A DNA stretch of 45,248 bases from an uncultured Prevotellaceae bacterium (GTDB lineage Bacteria; Bacteroidota; Bacteroidia; Bacteroidales; Bacteroidaceae). Below, one piece after another: positions 1-6,478 of the stretch. A program made the position numbers and the translations under genes. Numbering within the stretch: position 1 is the first letter of the stretch; each line of letters begins with the position of its first letter. The stretch spans positions 1-45,248 of the forward strand of contig CAMAFX010000014.1 in assembly GCA_945833925.1 (NCBI GenBank). The letters run 5' to 3'. The notes below the pieces were generated by a model. It made no database searches. It saw nothing but the letters and a program-made list of their open reading frames with translations, and was not told the DNA's origin.

Positions 1-1
1 G

Positions 2-397
2 TATTTCCACATAACTATTGACTTTGCGAGTCAACTTTTTCTAGGGAAAGACAAAGCTTTTATGGAACTACCTGAGAGCGAAACGGAAGACGGTAAACAG
101 ATTGTGAACTGCATGAGAGGTTTCTGGCTTTACAAGAACCACCGAGCAGTAAGCTTTGAAATCCCATCAGATATGGAGGTAATCAAGTCAACCATGGGAT
201 TCTTGCTGAAGCCTTTCGGATTCGATCAGATAGAAAGATACCTGTTGAACAAAAAGTGCCAGCACAAGGAATACGCCTTCATGCTTTGGGGAGCATGTAT
301 TGGCTACGCGGATATGCCCAAGACATTCACTGAGGTTCTATACTCTGATACTAAAGAGGCAGAAAAACTGGACCGCTTCACAAGAAAATTCATATAA
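2..397 (+). CDS. 3' end of an unidentified protein (5' truncated by the window)
   Basis: The reading frame is open from base 2 without a stop, so the first ATG at 62 is probably internal and the true start lies upstream. The visible 131 residues are a mix of charged and aromatic helices with a motif-like stretch MLWGACIGYADMPKTF near the end, and no signal peptide or clear membrane segment. I do not recognise the family. It is read in the same direction as the retron genes downstream and belongs to the accessory block, so a role in defence or on a mobile element is possible but not shown. Coding is supported by the long open frame and sensible composition; function is unknown. Confidence 0.6.
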   Translation, partial: YFHITIDFASQLFLGKDKAFMELPESETEDGKQIVNCMRGFWLYKNHRAVSFEIPSDMEVIKSTMGFLLKPFGFDQIERYLLNKKCQHKEYAFMLWGACIGYADMPKTFTEVLYSDTKEAEKLDRFTRKFI

Positions 398-423
398 AAT
401 CAAGATTTATATTCAAAACGAAC

Positions 424-452
424 ATTGAGTTCGGCATGATAATGTAATTTTG
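424..452 (+). promoter_or_regulatory. Candidate Bacteroidetes promoter for the small acidic ORF
   Basis: TAATTTTG at 445-452 fits the TAnnTTTG -7 box, 25 nt before the ATG at 477. The -33 element is weak: ATTG at 424-427 with a 17-nt gap. The -7 match is seen in the sequence; promoter activity is inferred. Confidence 0.45.
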
Positions 453-476
453 CACCAGAATTAAAAAACAAACGAC

Positions 477-620
477 ATGGAAGAAGAATATTATTACGAA
501 GAAGAGCGTACCTATGACAATTACAATGGCAGTTATGCTCAAGATGTAGAAGGATGGAGTGACCAGGACATAGACGATGTCTTTGACGGCGATCCTGATG
601 CATATTGGAACATAGATTAG
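477..620 (+). CDS. Small very acidic protein, 47 aa, unknown function
   Basis: ATG at 477 to TAG at 620 gives 47 residues starting MEEEYYYEEE and ending DDVFDGDPDAYWNID. About a third of the residues are Asp or Glu, with many Tyr and hardly any basic residues, so it would be strongly negative. No domain, signal peptide or membrane segment is seen. I recall similar short proteins ending in DAYWNID in Bacteroidetes, but know no function. A -7 box lies 25 nt upstream and a strong palindrome starts 17 nt after the stop, so it looks like a self-contained unit just before the retron. A DNA-mimic or inhibitor role would fit the charge but is speculation. Confidence 0.55.
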   Translation: MEEEYYYEEERTYDNYNGSYAQDVEGWSDQDIDDVFDGDPDAYWNID

Positions 621-636
621 GTTAAATATGTGTAAA

Positions 637-666
637 TTTCCCAAACTTATGTATAAGTTTGGGAAA
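637..666. terminator. 14-bp-arm palindrome: terminator or operator before the retron promoter
   Basis: Arms TTTCCCAAACTTAT and ATAAGTTTGGGAAA flank a GT centre, a near-perfect 30-bp inverted repeat 17 nt after the small ORF's stop. It has A/T runs on both sides, so it could end transcription of that ORF. It also sits where the -33 region of the retron RNA promoter should be, so binding by a repressor is an alternative. Confidence 0.6.
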
Positions 667-673
667 AAAGCAT

Positions 674-681
674 TAATTTTG
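674..681 (+). promoter_or_regulatory. -7 box of the retron RNA promoter
   Basis: TAATTTTG matches TAnnTTTG exactly and ends 9 nt before the a1 repeat at 690, so transcription would begin at or near the 5' end of the retron RNA. No properly spaced TTTG -33 box is seen because that stretch is occupied by the palindrome at 637-666, which suggests regulated or activator-dependent use. Confidence 0.6.
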
Positions 682-689
682 TAAACTAT

Positions 690-904
690 ATGCGGTCTTT
701 GGCTATGTCCAGAGGGTAAACTTTGACTCTTGTCCAGCGTATTCGCTAGGATGTCTGCTCCTTCGGGAAAAGACAAAATCAATGTCAGAATATTGATGTT
801 GAACATCTATGACTCTTGATTATAATCGACTGACGTCTTACTTTATGATGTTGACTGATTTATTTTAAAGAAAACTAACCTCTGGCATAGATCAAAGACC
901 GCAT
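690..904 (+). ncRNA. Retron msr-msd RNA with a1/a2 inverted repeats
   Basis: ATGCGGTCTTTG at 690-701 is the exact reverse complement of 893-904. The pairing continues inward past small bulges: 703-707 with 886-890, and 709-713 with 881-885, about 22 bp in all. Inside are a hairpin at 734-750 (AGCG, loop UAUU, CGCU, plus two outer G-C pairs after a bulged A), a hairpin at 753-774 with a CC-UUCG-GG tip, and a longer foldback starting from 776-781 with 856-861 that is a candidate msd. The 3' repeat ends 17 nt before the reverse transcriptase start. In retrons an RNA of this layout is template and primer, with the RT joining DNA to a branching G just after a1; G701 or G702 are candidates here. 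The exact msr/msd border is not determined. Confidence 0.85.
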
Positions 905-921
905 TTTAACAATAAAAAGCA

Positions 922-2649
922 ATGAACGATTTAAGAACACTTATTGGCAAGATAAACAATCTCTCTGATTTGACAAAGGTATTAAATTACTTCAAGCAGC
1001 GTGAGACCAACTGTGAGGATAATCTCTTCACGGAAGATGTTCTTGAATCATATACAGATCCAAGTAAAAAGGTTGCACGCCGATATAAGACCTTCTATAT
1101 TCCCAAGAAAAATGGCAAGCTGCGTGAAATTTCTGCACCTAACAGGAATTTGAAAGAGATCTTGTACTATCTCAACATGATGTTGGCAGAGGTTTACCAA
1201 GCCGGACCTTCTGCAATGGGATTTGTCAAAGGACGTTCTATTGTTGATAATGCCAACTTACATGTAGGACAGAATTATGTTCTGAACCTGGATTTGTCTG
1301 ACTTCTTCACTTCTATTTCACAGAGCCGTGTTTGTAAAAGGTTGCAGTTAGCACCATTCAACTTTAACGAGAATGTGGCAAAAGTCATCTCTGGACTTTG
1401 TTGTAAGAAAGTCGTGAAGGACGGCAAGAAGGGGTATGCACTTCCACAGGGTGCGCCAACCTCTCCTCTACTCACAAATGCCGTTTGTGATTTTTTGGAC
1501 AAGAAGTTGAGACACTTATCTAATCGTAATGGAGTAAAATATTCAAGATATGCGGATGATATGACATTCAGCAGTATGCATAATGTCTATCAGGAAGATA
1601 ACACCTTCATGAGAAATCTTTTTTCTATCATCAAAGAAGAAAGATTCACCGTCAATCCAGATAAAACCAGACTTCAAAAGAGAGGCGAAAGACAAGAGGT
1701 TACAGGTTTGACAGTTAATGACAAAGTAAATACAGCTCACAAATATACCCGTGAACTTCGCAATATACTTTATATGTGGGAGAAATATGGATATAAGGAC
1801 ACTTATACCAGTTTCTACAAGCATTATAAAGCTACAAAAGGTCATATCAAAAAAGGTGAGCCTGTATTGGAGAATGTCATCATTGGTAAACTTGACTTCT
1901 TAAAGATGGTAAAAGGCGAGAACGATGCTGTATATACAAAGTTGCGTTCACGTTTCGAAGCCTTAAATCCAAACATATACGATTCAAAGAGCAGCAATGC
2001 TGAATCAAAGGTGAACTACATAGAGTCGTATTCTATTGTTGAATTTGAAAAGAACTTTAATACAAAGATTAAGTTCATCCTGAATGGTGAGGGCAAACTG
2101 TCTGCTGTTTATAAAAATGGAAAGAAAGAAAATTCTATTTATGTAAGCAGTGCAGTAAAGGATGTTGTTTTTACAGAAAAAGCCAAGCCAAGAAAGAACT
2201 ACAGATTTACTGTCAGCTCAATGGAAAGTTTTTTCGTTGCTTTGTGCCGTTCAAATAGTGTAAACTATTGGATGATGCTTGCAAATGAACCTGTAAGAGA
2301 TCGTCAGATACATCCAAAATACAACAACCTTCCAATCGATCAGCTCTTGAAAGAATGGGAGGAGAAAGGTCTGGAAGCAGCAGCAGACACTTTGTCCTCT
2401 ATTCTTGCCGGCGAAACCATTTCGCCCGTTGGTGACAGAAAGGAACCAGCTTTGCCCAAATTAGGCAAGAAGAAACGTAAGAAGAAGAGTTCTATGGGAG
2501 TATTCGAAGATTTGATGATTGAGGACTATATAGACGATATGGAACTGCAAGCCTCACTCATCGACTTTGAGGATGAAGAGACCATAGAGTATAATACAAA
2601 GGCAATAATGAAACTTTTAAAAGGGGACAAAGATGGCAAAGAAGAATAA
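922..2649 (+). CDS. Retron reverse transcriptase with C-terminal extension
   Basis: This 575-aa protein should copy part of the RNA just upstream into the DNA part of msDNA. RT motifs are in order: FYIPKKNGKLREI near residue 60, the first catalytic Asp in LNLDLSDFF (D124), QGAPTSP at 176-182, YADD at 210-213, and VTGL starting at V260, the VTG motif typical of retron RTs. No maturase or HNH endonuclease domain of group II introns follows. Retron RTs are often 300-400 aa; here about 230 more residues follow the thumb, ending with a basic patch KKKRKKK near 515-523 and an acidic tail. The extension is unrecognised and might contact accessory proteins. The next gene overlaps its end by 17 nt, implying translational coupling. 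Confidence 0.93.
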   Translation: MNDLRTLIGKINNLSDLTKVLNYFKQRETNCEDNLFTEDVLESYTDPSKKVARRYKTFYIPKKNGKLREISAPNRNLKEILYYLNMMLAEVYQAGPSAMGFVKGRSIVDNANLHVGQNYVLNLDLSDFFTSISQSRVCKRLQLAPFNFNENVAKVISGLCCKKVVKDGKKGYALPQGAPTSPLLTNAVCDFLDKKLRHLSNRNGVKYSRYADDMTFSSMHNVYQEDNTFMRNLFSIIKEERFTVNPDKTRLQKRGERQEVTGLTVNDKVNTAHKYTRELRNILYMWEKYGYKDTYTSFYKHYKATKGHIKKGEPVLENVIIGKLDFLKMVKGENDAVYTKLRSRFEALNPNIYDSKSSNAESKVNYIESYSIVEFEKNFNTKIKFILNGEGKLSAVYKNGKKENSIYVSSAVKDVVFTEKAKPRKNYRFTVSSMESFFVALCRSNSVNYWMMLANEPVRDRQIHPKYNNLPIDQLLKEWEEKGLEAAADTLSSILAGETISPVGDRKEPALPKLGKKKRKKKSSMGVFEDLMIEDYIDDMELQASLIDFEDEETIEYNTKAIMKLLKGDKDGKEE

Positions 2650-3817
2650 CTCTCAAAAACTTATCAGCACACTTCTCGCAAACAAGAAACTGACGAATGC
2701 TCAGAGAGAGAAACTTGCTGCCCTCATGATTCGTGATCTTGATTTAGCAAACACTAATCAAGATGGCGAGTCTAATGATGATTCCCCGAAGAGTGATTTG
2801 CCTGAATATCGTTCTGCTAAAGATGTAATGGACTTTCTGCTTGAATACAACCAGGATCCTATTTTGAAATACACTTGCCATCCTATCGATGACATGAGCA
2901 TAATCAATGAGATTGCAGAACAATGTGAAAACAAGGTCTATTCTGTTAAATCACACTACCATCTTATTTTATCAAGATTCACCCAGCTACGTAAAAAATA
3001 TGATCATAAGAGCACAGGAAAATATCTTGATGGAAAGGTGGTATCATTAATGCGTGTATATATTACTGGCGAAACATTTCACAGAGAACCATCCGCATGG
3101 TCGACTCAATCAATTACATACAACTGGCATTCACCAGAATTATGGGAATGGTCTAATAAGAACCCAGGGATAGTTCCAAATCCAGGGGAAAACATCGCAG
3201 AGTTCATGTGTAATGAAGGTTATAAGTTGCCAAAACCTTTTATTTCTAATCTTTCTGGTAAGAGAATAAGCACTTTTGGTGACCTTGTTATGTATTACAA
3301 GTCTTTGTTACATATTAAAAGGGATGATAACCTCCAAAATAAAATTCTCTATGTATATAAAAAGGGTTATCAAACAGGAGATCAAAATTCTCATCCTTGG
3401 CTTGACCGAGTAGATTTAACCATAGGTGAATTTGACAATAATATAGAGTTGTTTACCAGCGTAGATAAGCTATTGCAGGCATTTGGAGCAATACTTTCGA
3501 TATGTATTGAAAACCAAGCAGAAGGTATTCCACATGTAGAAGTCGGATTCTATCGAGAATTTGAAAGCAAGAGAGTATGCTTTTATGTCCATCATAAAAA
3601 CTCTAAATATCGTAAAGGTATTGAGGATACCATAAAAAAAATTGGAGAAAAACAAACATTGCTCATTAAAAAGCAGATCAATGGCATTTGCGATCTTTTT
3701 ATTCAAGCTGATTTTGACAACAATCAATATGCAGAGATAAACCTTTGGGATGGTAAGCCAAGAACAGCAACAAGTATAGACAGAATTGAAGGTGTCAAAT
3801 ATATAATGAAATATTAA
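2633..3817 (+). CDS. Retron accessory protein, possible degenerate histidine-kinase-like ATPase
   Basis: 394 aa, soluble, starting inside the end of the RT gene and ending 4 nt before the next start, so clearly one operon. The N-terminus (1-40) is a basic helical segment, followed by an acidic linker. The C-terminal 120 residues (from about T275) have the feel of a GHKL/histidine-kinase ATP-binding fold: a helix LLQAFGAILSICIEN (280-294) at the N-box position, alternating strands, and a final GICDLFIQADF then INLWDG pair of strands. I see no clear H-box or G-rich lid, so activity is uncertain and a pseudo-kinase or sensor is as likely. The assignment leans on the adjacent receiver-domain protein. 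Family recognition is weak; gene reality and co-operon status are firm. Confidence 0.8.
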   Translation: MAKKNNSQKLISTLLANKKLTNAQREKLAALMIRDLDLANTNQDGESNDDSPKSDLPEYRSAKDVMDFLLEYNQDPILKYTCHPIDDMSIINEIAEQCENKVYSVKSHYHLILSRFTQLRKKYDHKSTGKYLDGKVVSLMRVYITGETFHREPSAWSTQSITYNWHSPELWEWSNKNPGIVPNPGENIAEFMCNEGYKLPKPFISNLSGKRISTFGDLVMYYKSLLHIKRDDNLQNKILYVYKKGYQTGDQNSHPWLDRVDLTIGEFDNNIELFTSVDKLLQAFGAILSICIENQAEGIPHVEVGFYREFESKRVCFYVHHKNSKYRKGIEDTIKKIGEKQTLLIKKQINGICDLFIQADFDNNQYAEINLWDGKPRTATSIDRIEGVKYIMKY

Positions 3818-3821
3818 TTGC

Positions 3822-6044
3822 ATGATATACCTATTCGATGATAAAGAGTCCAGACAGCAATCGTATGGATGGACAAATAACAAGTTTGAGCTATGGTCTG
3901 ATGTCATAGTTCGAATTAAAGATTACTCCGATTATCTTTCATTGGAAGAACAAGATATTTTTAGTGAAAGAAACATAATAATATACCACGAATCATTCTC
4001 TACCTGCATTCCCTATGAAGAGAGAAGAAGCTATCAAGCTTTTCATAACGCATTAATCGATGGTTCGGAATTACCAGGTATCAATATTGCCATATTTAGT
4101 GGCAGTATAGCAAGTAGAGCGATAAATAAAAATGTCGCTCATGTTCCTGTGACGGATATGTATGCTAACATGGAATGCTTCCTTGGACACTATCGGGAAC
4201 AGGAAATTGATTTTAAGTATCTGTTATGGGGTGAGGAATACAAGATAGAGCAAACTTTATTAGACTTAATCGAGGACATCTCTAATGAAATCTATGAAGG
4301 TGAAATACAGTCTGATTGGAGTAATGTCTTTTTTGCTTCAGCCCAGAAATATGGTATTGATGCCCCCTCTAACGACTGTATTCAAGAGAAACTATGGCTT
4401 AGTAAAGTTTCAGATTCAGACCTCGACAATTATATAAGAGAATGGTTCGATGAATCCGAATACGATGCTTTGTATATCCCTCTTTGTTTTGGTAAAGTAT
4501 TGTCAGATTACAACGGTTTGCGATTAGCCATACACATAAGGTGTACAAAATCCGCAAACCAGAATAAGCCTATATACATCTATAGTCCTGTTCCTACATC
4601 CTTTTTGGTTAGGTCTAAATATTTTGACATTCTAAAGACAAGAGGTGTCAAACTGATACATATGCACCCCCAGAAAATAATAGATTCACTGGGTAGCCTA
4701 CAGCCTCTTATTGAGAATGAAATCAAGTTTGAGATGGAGCAAATTCATCTGCCAGTACCACAAAACTATGAAGACAGCCATAGCGTTGCCAACGAATGGG
4801 CTATATATAGATGGGCAGTTGCAACGAACTCGGAAGATTCTGCTATCGATAAAATAGCCAATACCATCAAGTCCAATTTATACTTCAAGCATCTAACAAC
4901 AATATATCCACCGAGTGAGATAAAAAGCATAAAAGAAGACAGGCTGAAATTCAAGGATCAACTCTCTGGAATTAGTCCTACTCTTACTGGGCAAAAGGAC
5001 ATAAACATTTTGTATGTTGACGATGAAGCAGATAAGGGATGGTATGAGATTATGGCCAATATCATCCATGATGTAAACAACATTAGTGGTTTTGATTATT
5101 TGGGAGAAGACTTAAAAGCACTCAGCCAACAAGAAATCATCGACCAAGTTGTTGAACGTGTAGAAGAAGGTTCCGTAAACATTGTATTACTGGACTTCAG
5201 ACTTCATAAGAAAGACCATGATTCAAAAGATATTGAAGACATAACAAGTGTTCAAATACTTAAAAAAATCAAGGAGTTTAACCCTGGAATACAGGTGGTA
5301 ATTTTTTCTGCAACCAATAAAGTTTGGAATCTATTGGCTCTGCAGAAATATGGAGCTGATGGTTTCATCATTAAAGAAGGACCAGAAAATAGTAAAGACC
5401 CATCTTTTACCATTCAGACAATTGACAATTTCATAAATGTCATGTCTATTTGTATCTCCAATAGATATAAGAAAAATTTGCACCAAATAGCTTCTGAACT
5501 TAACTACAATTTAGAGAAAGGAGCAAAATCACATAAAATAGATAAAGATTTTCAAAAATCTGTAAAGCTATTCTATAGAATGGCATATTCCTCACTTCCT
5601 CAATCTATAGATGATCCATGTTTTGACCATTCGTTTATGAATTACTTCAGAATTATAGAAGCAACAGCAAACGAGACTATTGATGTTGATAATCCCGAAG
5701 CAAAAGAAAAGAATGGCACAATGAGATACTCTTTCAAATTCAGGGGAACTGATGAATACTTGAAGGATTATAATGAAGATGAGTTCTCAGAAACTGCAAA
5801 GAAACTATCTATGACAAATAAACGACTGAATTTCAAACAAAAATTTTACAACCTTTTTGCAAGGTTAGGCGTATATAGTTCTGCGACTTTTAACATGGTA
5901 GAAAAAAGGAATGCTCTTACACACCCCAATTCAAAAGTAAATTACAAAGTAGAACCTATCAACTTGGAAGATGTTCTTTTGGCTGCAAGTATTTCTTTCC
6001 AATGTATTAGAAACATGATTGAGAACAAAGAAAAGGAAGAATAA
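3822..6044 (+). CDS. Receiver-domain protein with C-terminal HEPN-like RNase motif; putative retron effector
   Basis: 740 aa. The central region is a complete response-regulator receiver domain: acidic pair D400/D401 in ILYVDDE, phospho-acceptor D458 in LLDFRL, S496 in FSAT and K518 in FIIKEG, all at normal spacing. The N-terminus begins IYLFDDK, which resembles the first strand of another receiver fold and may be a degenerate copy. The C-terminal 170 residues are helical and contain R696-N-A-L-T-H701, the R-x4-H signature of HEPN ribonucleases with the usual polar residue after R. I infer an RNA-cleaving toxin gated by the receiver and by the RT-msDNA complex. It is the last gene of the retron operon and lies 4 nt after its partner. 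Receiver call is strong, HEPN call moderate, effector role inferred. Confidence 0.88.
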   Translation: MIYLFDDKESRQQSYGWTNNKFELWSDVIVRIKDYSDYLSLEEQDIFSERNIIIYHESFSTCIPYEERRSYQAFHNALIDGSELPGINIAIFSGSIASRAINKNVAHVPVTDMYANMECFLGHYREQEIDFKYLLWGEEYKIEQTLLDLIEDISNEIYEGEIQSDWSNVFFASAQKYGIDAPSNDCIQEKLWLSKVSDSDLDNYIREWFDESEYDALYIPLCFGKVLSDYNGLRLAIHIRCTKSANQNKPIYIYSPVPTSFLVRSKYFDILKTRGVKLIHMHPQKIIDSLGSLQPLIENEIKFEMEQIHLPVPQNYEDSHSVANEWAIYRWAVATNSEDSAIDKIANTIKSNLYFKHLTTIYPPSEIKSIKEDRLKFKDQLSGISPTLTGQKDINILYVDDEADKGWYEIMANIIHDVNNISGFDYLGEDLKALSQQEIIDQVVERVEEGSVNIVLLDFRLHKKDHDSKDIEDITSVQILKKIKEFNPGIQVVIFSATNKVWNLLALQKYGADGFIIKEGPENSKDPSFTIQTIDNFINVMSICISNRYKKNLHQIASELNYNLEKGAKSHKIDKDFQKSVKLFYRMAYSSLPQSIDDPCFDHSFMNYFRIIEATANETIDVDNPEAKEKNGTMRYSFKFRGTDEYLKDYNEDEFSETAKKLSMTNKRLNFKQKFYNLFARLGVYSSATFNMVEKRNALTHPNSKVNYKVEPINLEDVLLAASISFQCIRNMIENKEKEE

Positions 6045-6070
6045 AGTCATTTGCAAAAGAAAAAATATAA

Positions 6071-6186
6071 TTGGCTGTAATTTTGTAAACTCGGAATTGC
6101 AGCCTTTTTCAGCTATTTACAGCGATTTTGATTGTATTTGACACTCTATGAGGCGTTAATTTTTGGCTGTAAAATTGGCTGTAAAA
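6071..6186. repeat. Cluster of TTGGCTGTAA repeats beside tRNA-Ser, possible att-site flank
   Basis: TTGGCTGTAA occurs at 6071-6080, and the 12-mer TTGGCTGTAAAA occurs twice in tandem at 6163-6174 and 6175-6186. An inverted partial copy, TTTACAGC, lies at 6116-6123. Iterated short direct and inverted repeats next to the 3' end of a tRNA are what arm-binding sites of tyrosine recombinases look like. No integrase gene is inside the window; attachment-site identity is inferred. Confidence 0.45.
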
Positions 6187-6216
6187 AAGAAAACTCGCTG
6201 AAAATCAGCGAGTTTT
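6182..6216 (-). terminator. Rho-independent terminator of tRNA-Ser
   Basis: An 11-bp stem (CTCGCTG core with A/T ends) at 6190-6216 immediately follows the tRNA 3' end on the minus strand and is followed by a T-rich run (6182-6189). It is the boundary between the core chromosome and the retron block. Confidence 0.85.
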
Positions 6217-6217
6217 G

Positions 6218-6302
6218 CGGAGAGAGAGGGATTCGAACCCCCGGTACCTTGCGGTACACCGGTTTTCAAGACCGGCACATTCGACCACTCTGACATCTCT
6301 CC
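6218..6302 (-). tRNA. tRNA-Ser (anticodon TGA)
   Basis: On the minus strand the 7-bp acceptor stem GGAGAGA/TCTCTCC, discriminator G, GGTTCGAATCC T-arm, anticodon stem CCGGT/ACCGG with loop CTTGAAA, and a long variable arm (GTACC, GCAA, GGTAC) define a class II tRNA-Ser reading UCA/UCG-type codons. CCA is not encoded. The 3' end faces the retron block, the usual orientation when an element has integrated at a tRNA. Confidence 0.96.
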
Positions 6303-6340
6303 AACTATCTTGAAGATAGGCTTTCTTTCCGAAAGCGATG

Positions 6341-6372
6341 CAAAGGTAGGCACTTTTTTTTGAACCACCAAA
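6341..6372 (-). promoter_or_regulatory. Promoter of tRNA-Ser
   Basis: On the minus strand TTTG (6372-6369), a 20-nt spacer and TACCTTTG (6348-6341) form a textbook Bacteroidetes promoter about 40 nt upstream of the tRNA. Confidence 0.85.
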
Positions 6373-6478
6373 CATTTTCTCGAAAAAGTTCTATTTTTGC
6401 ACCAAAAAACATATAGCAGCATATTCTGCCGTTAAAATACAGACAATTTCCATCGTCAAAAGCCGATTTGCCGAACAA

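Noticed and set aside
390..806. Long minus-strand open frame across the small ORF and retron RNA
   Set aside because: It is antisense to a better-supported ORF and to the structured RNA, and its translation is hydrophobic and of no recognisable family.
922..2649. RT as a group II intron maturase, diversity-generating retroelement or DRT-type defence RT
   Set aside because: No maturase or HNH domain, no template/variable repeat pair, and the VTG motif plus an upstream a1/a2-closed RNA favour a retron.
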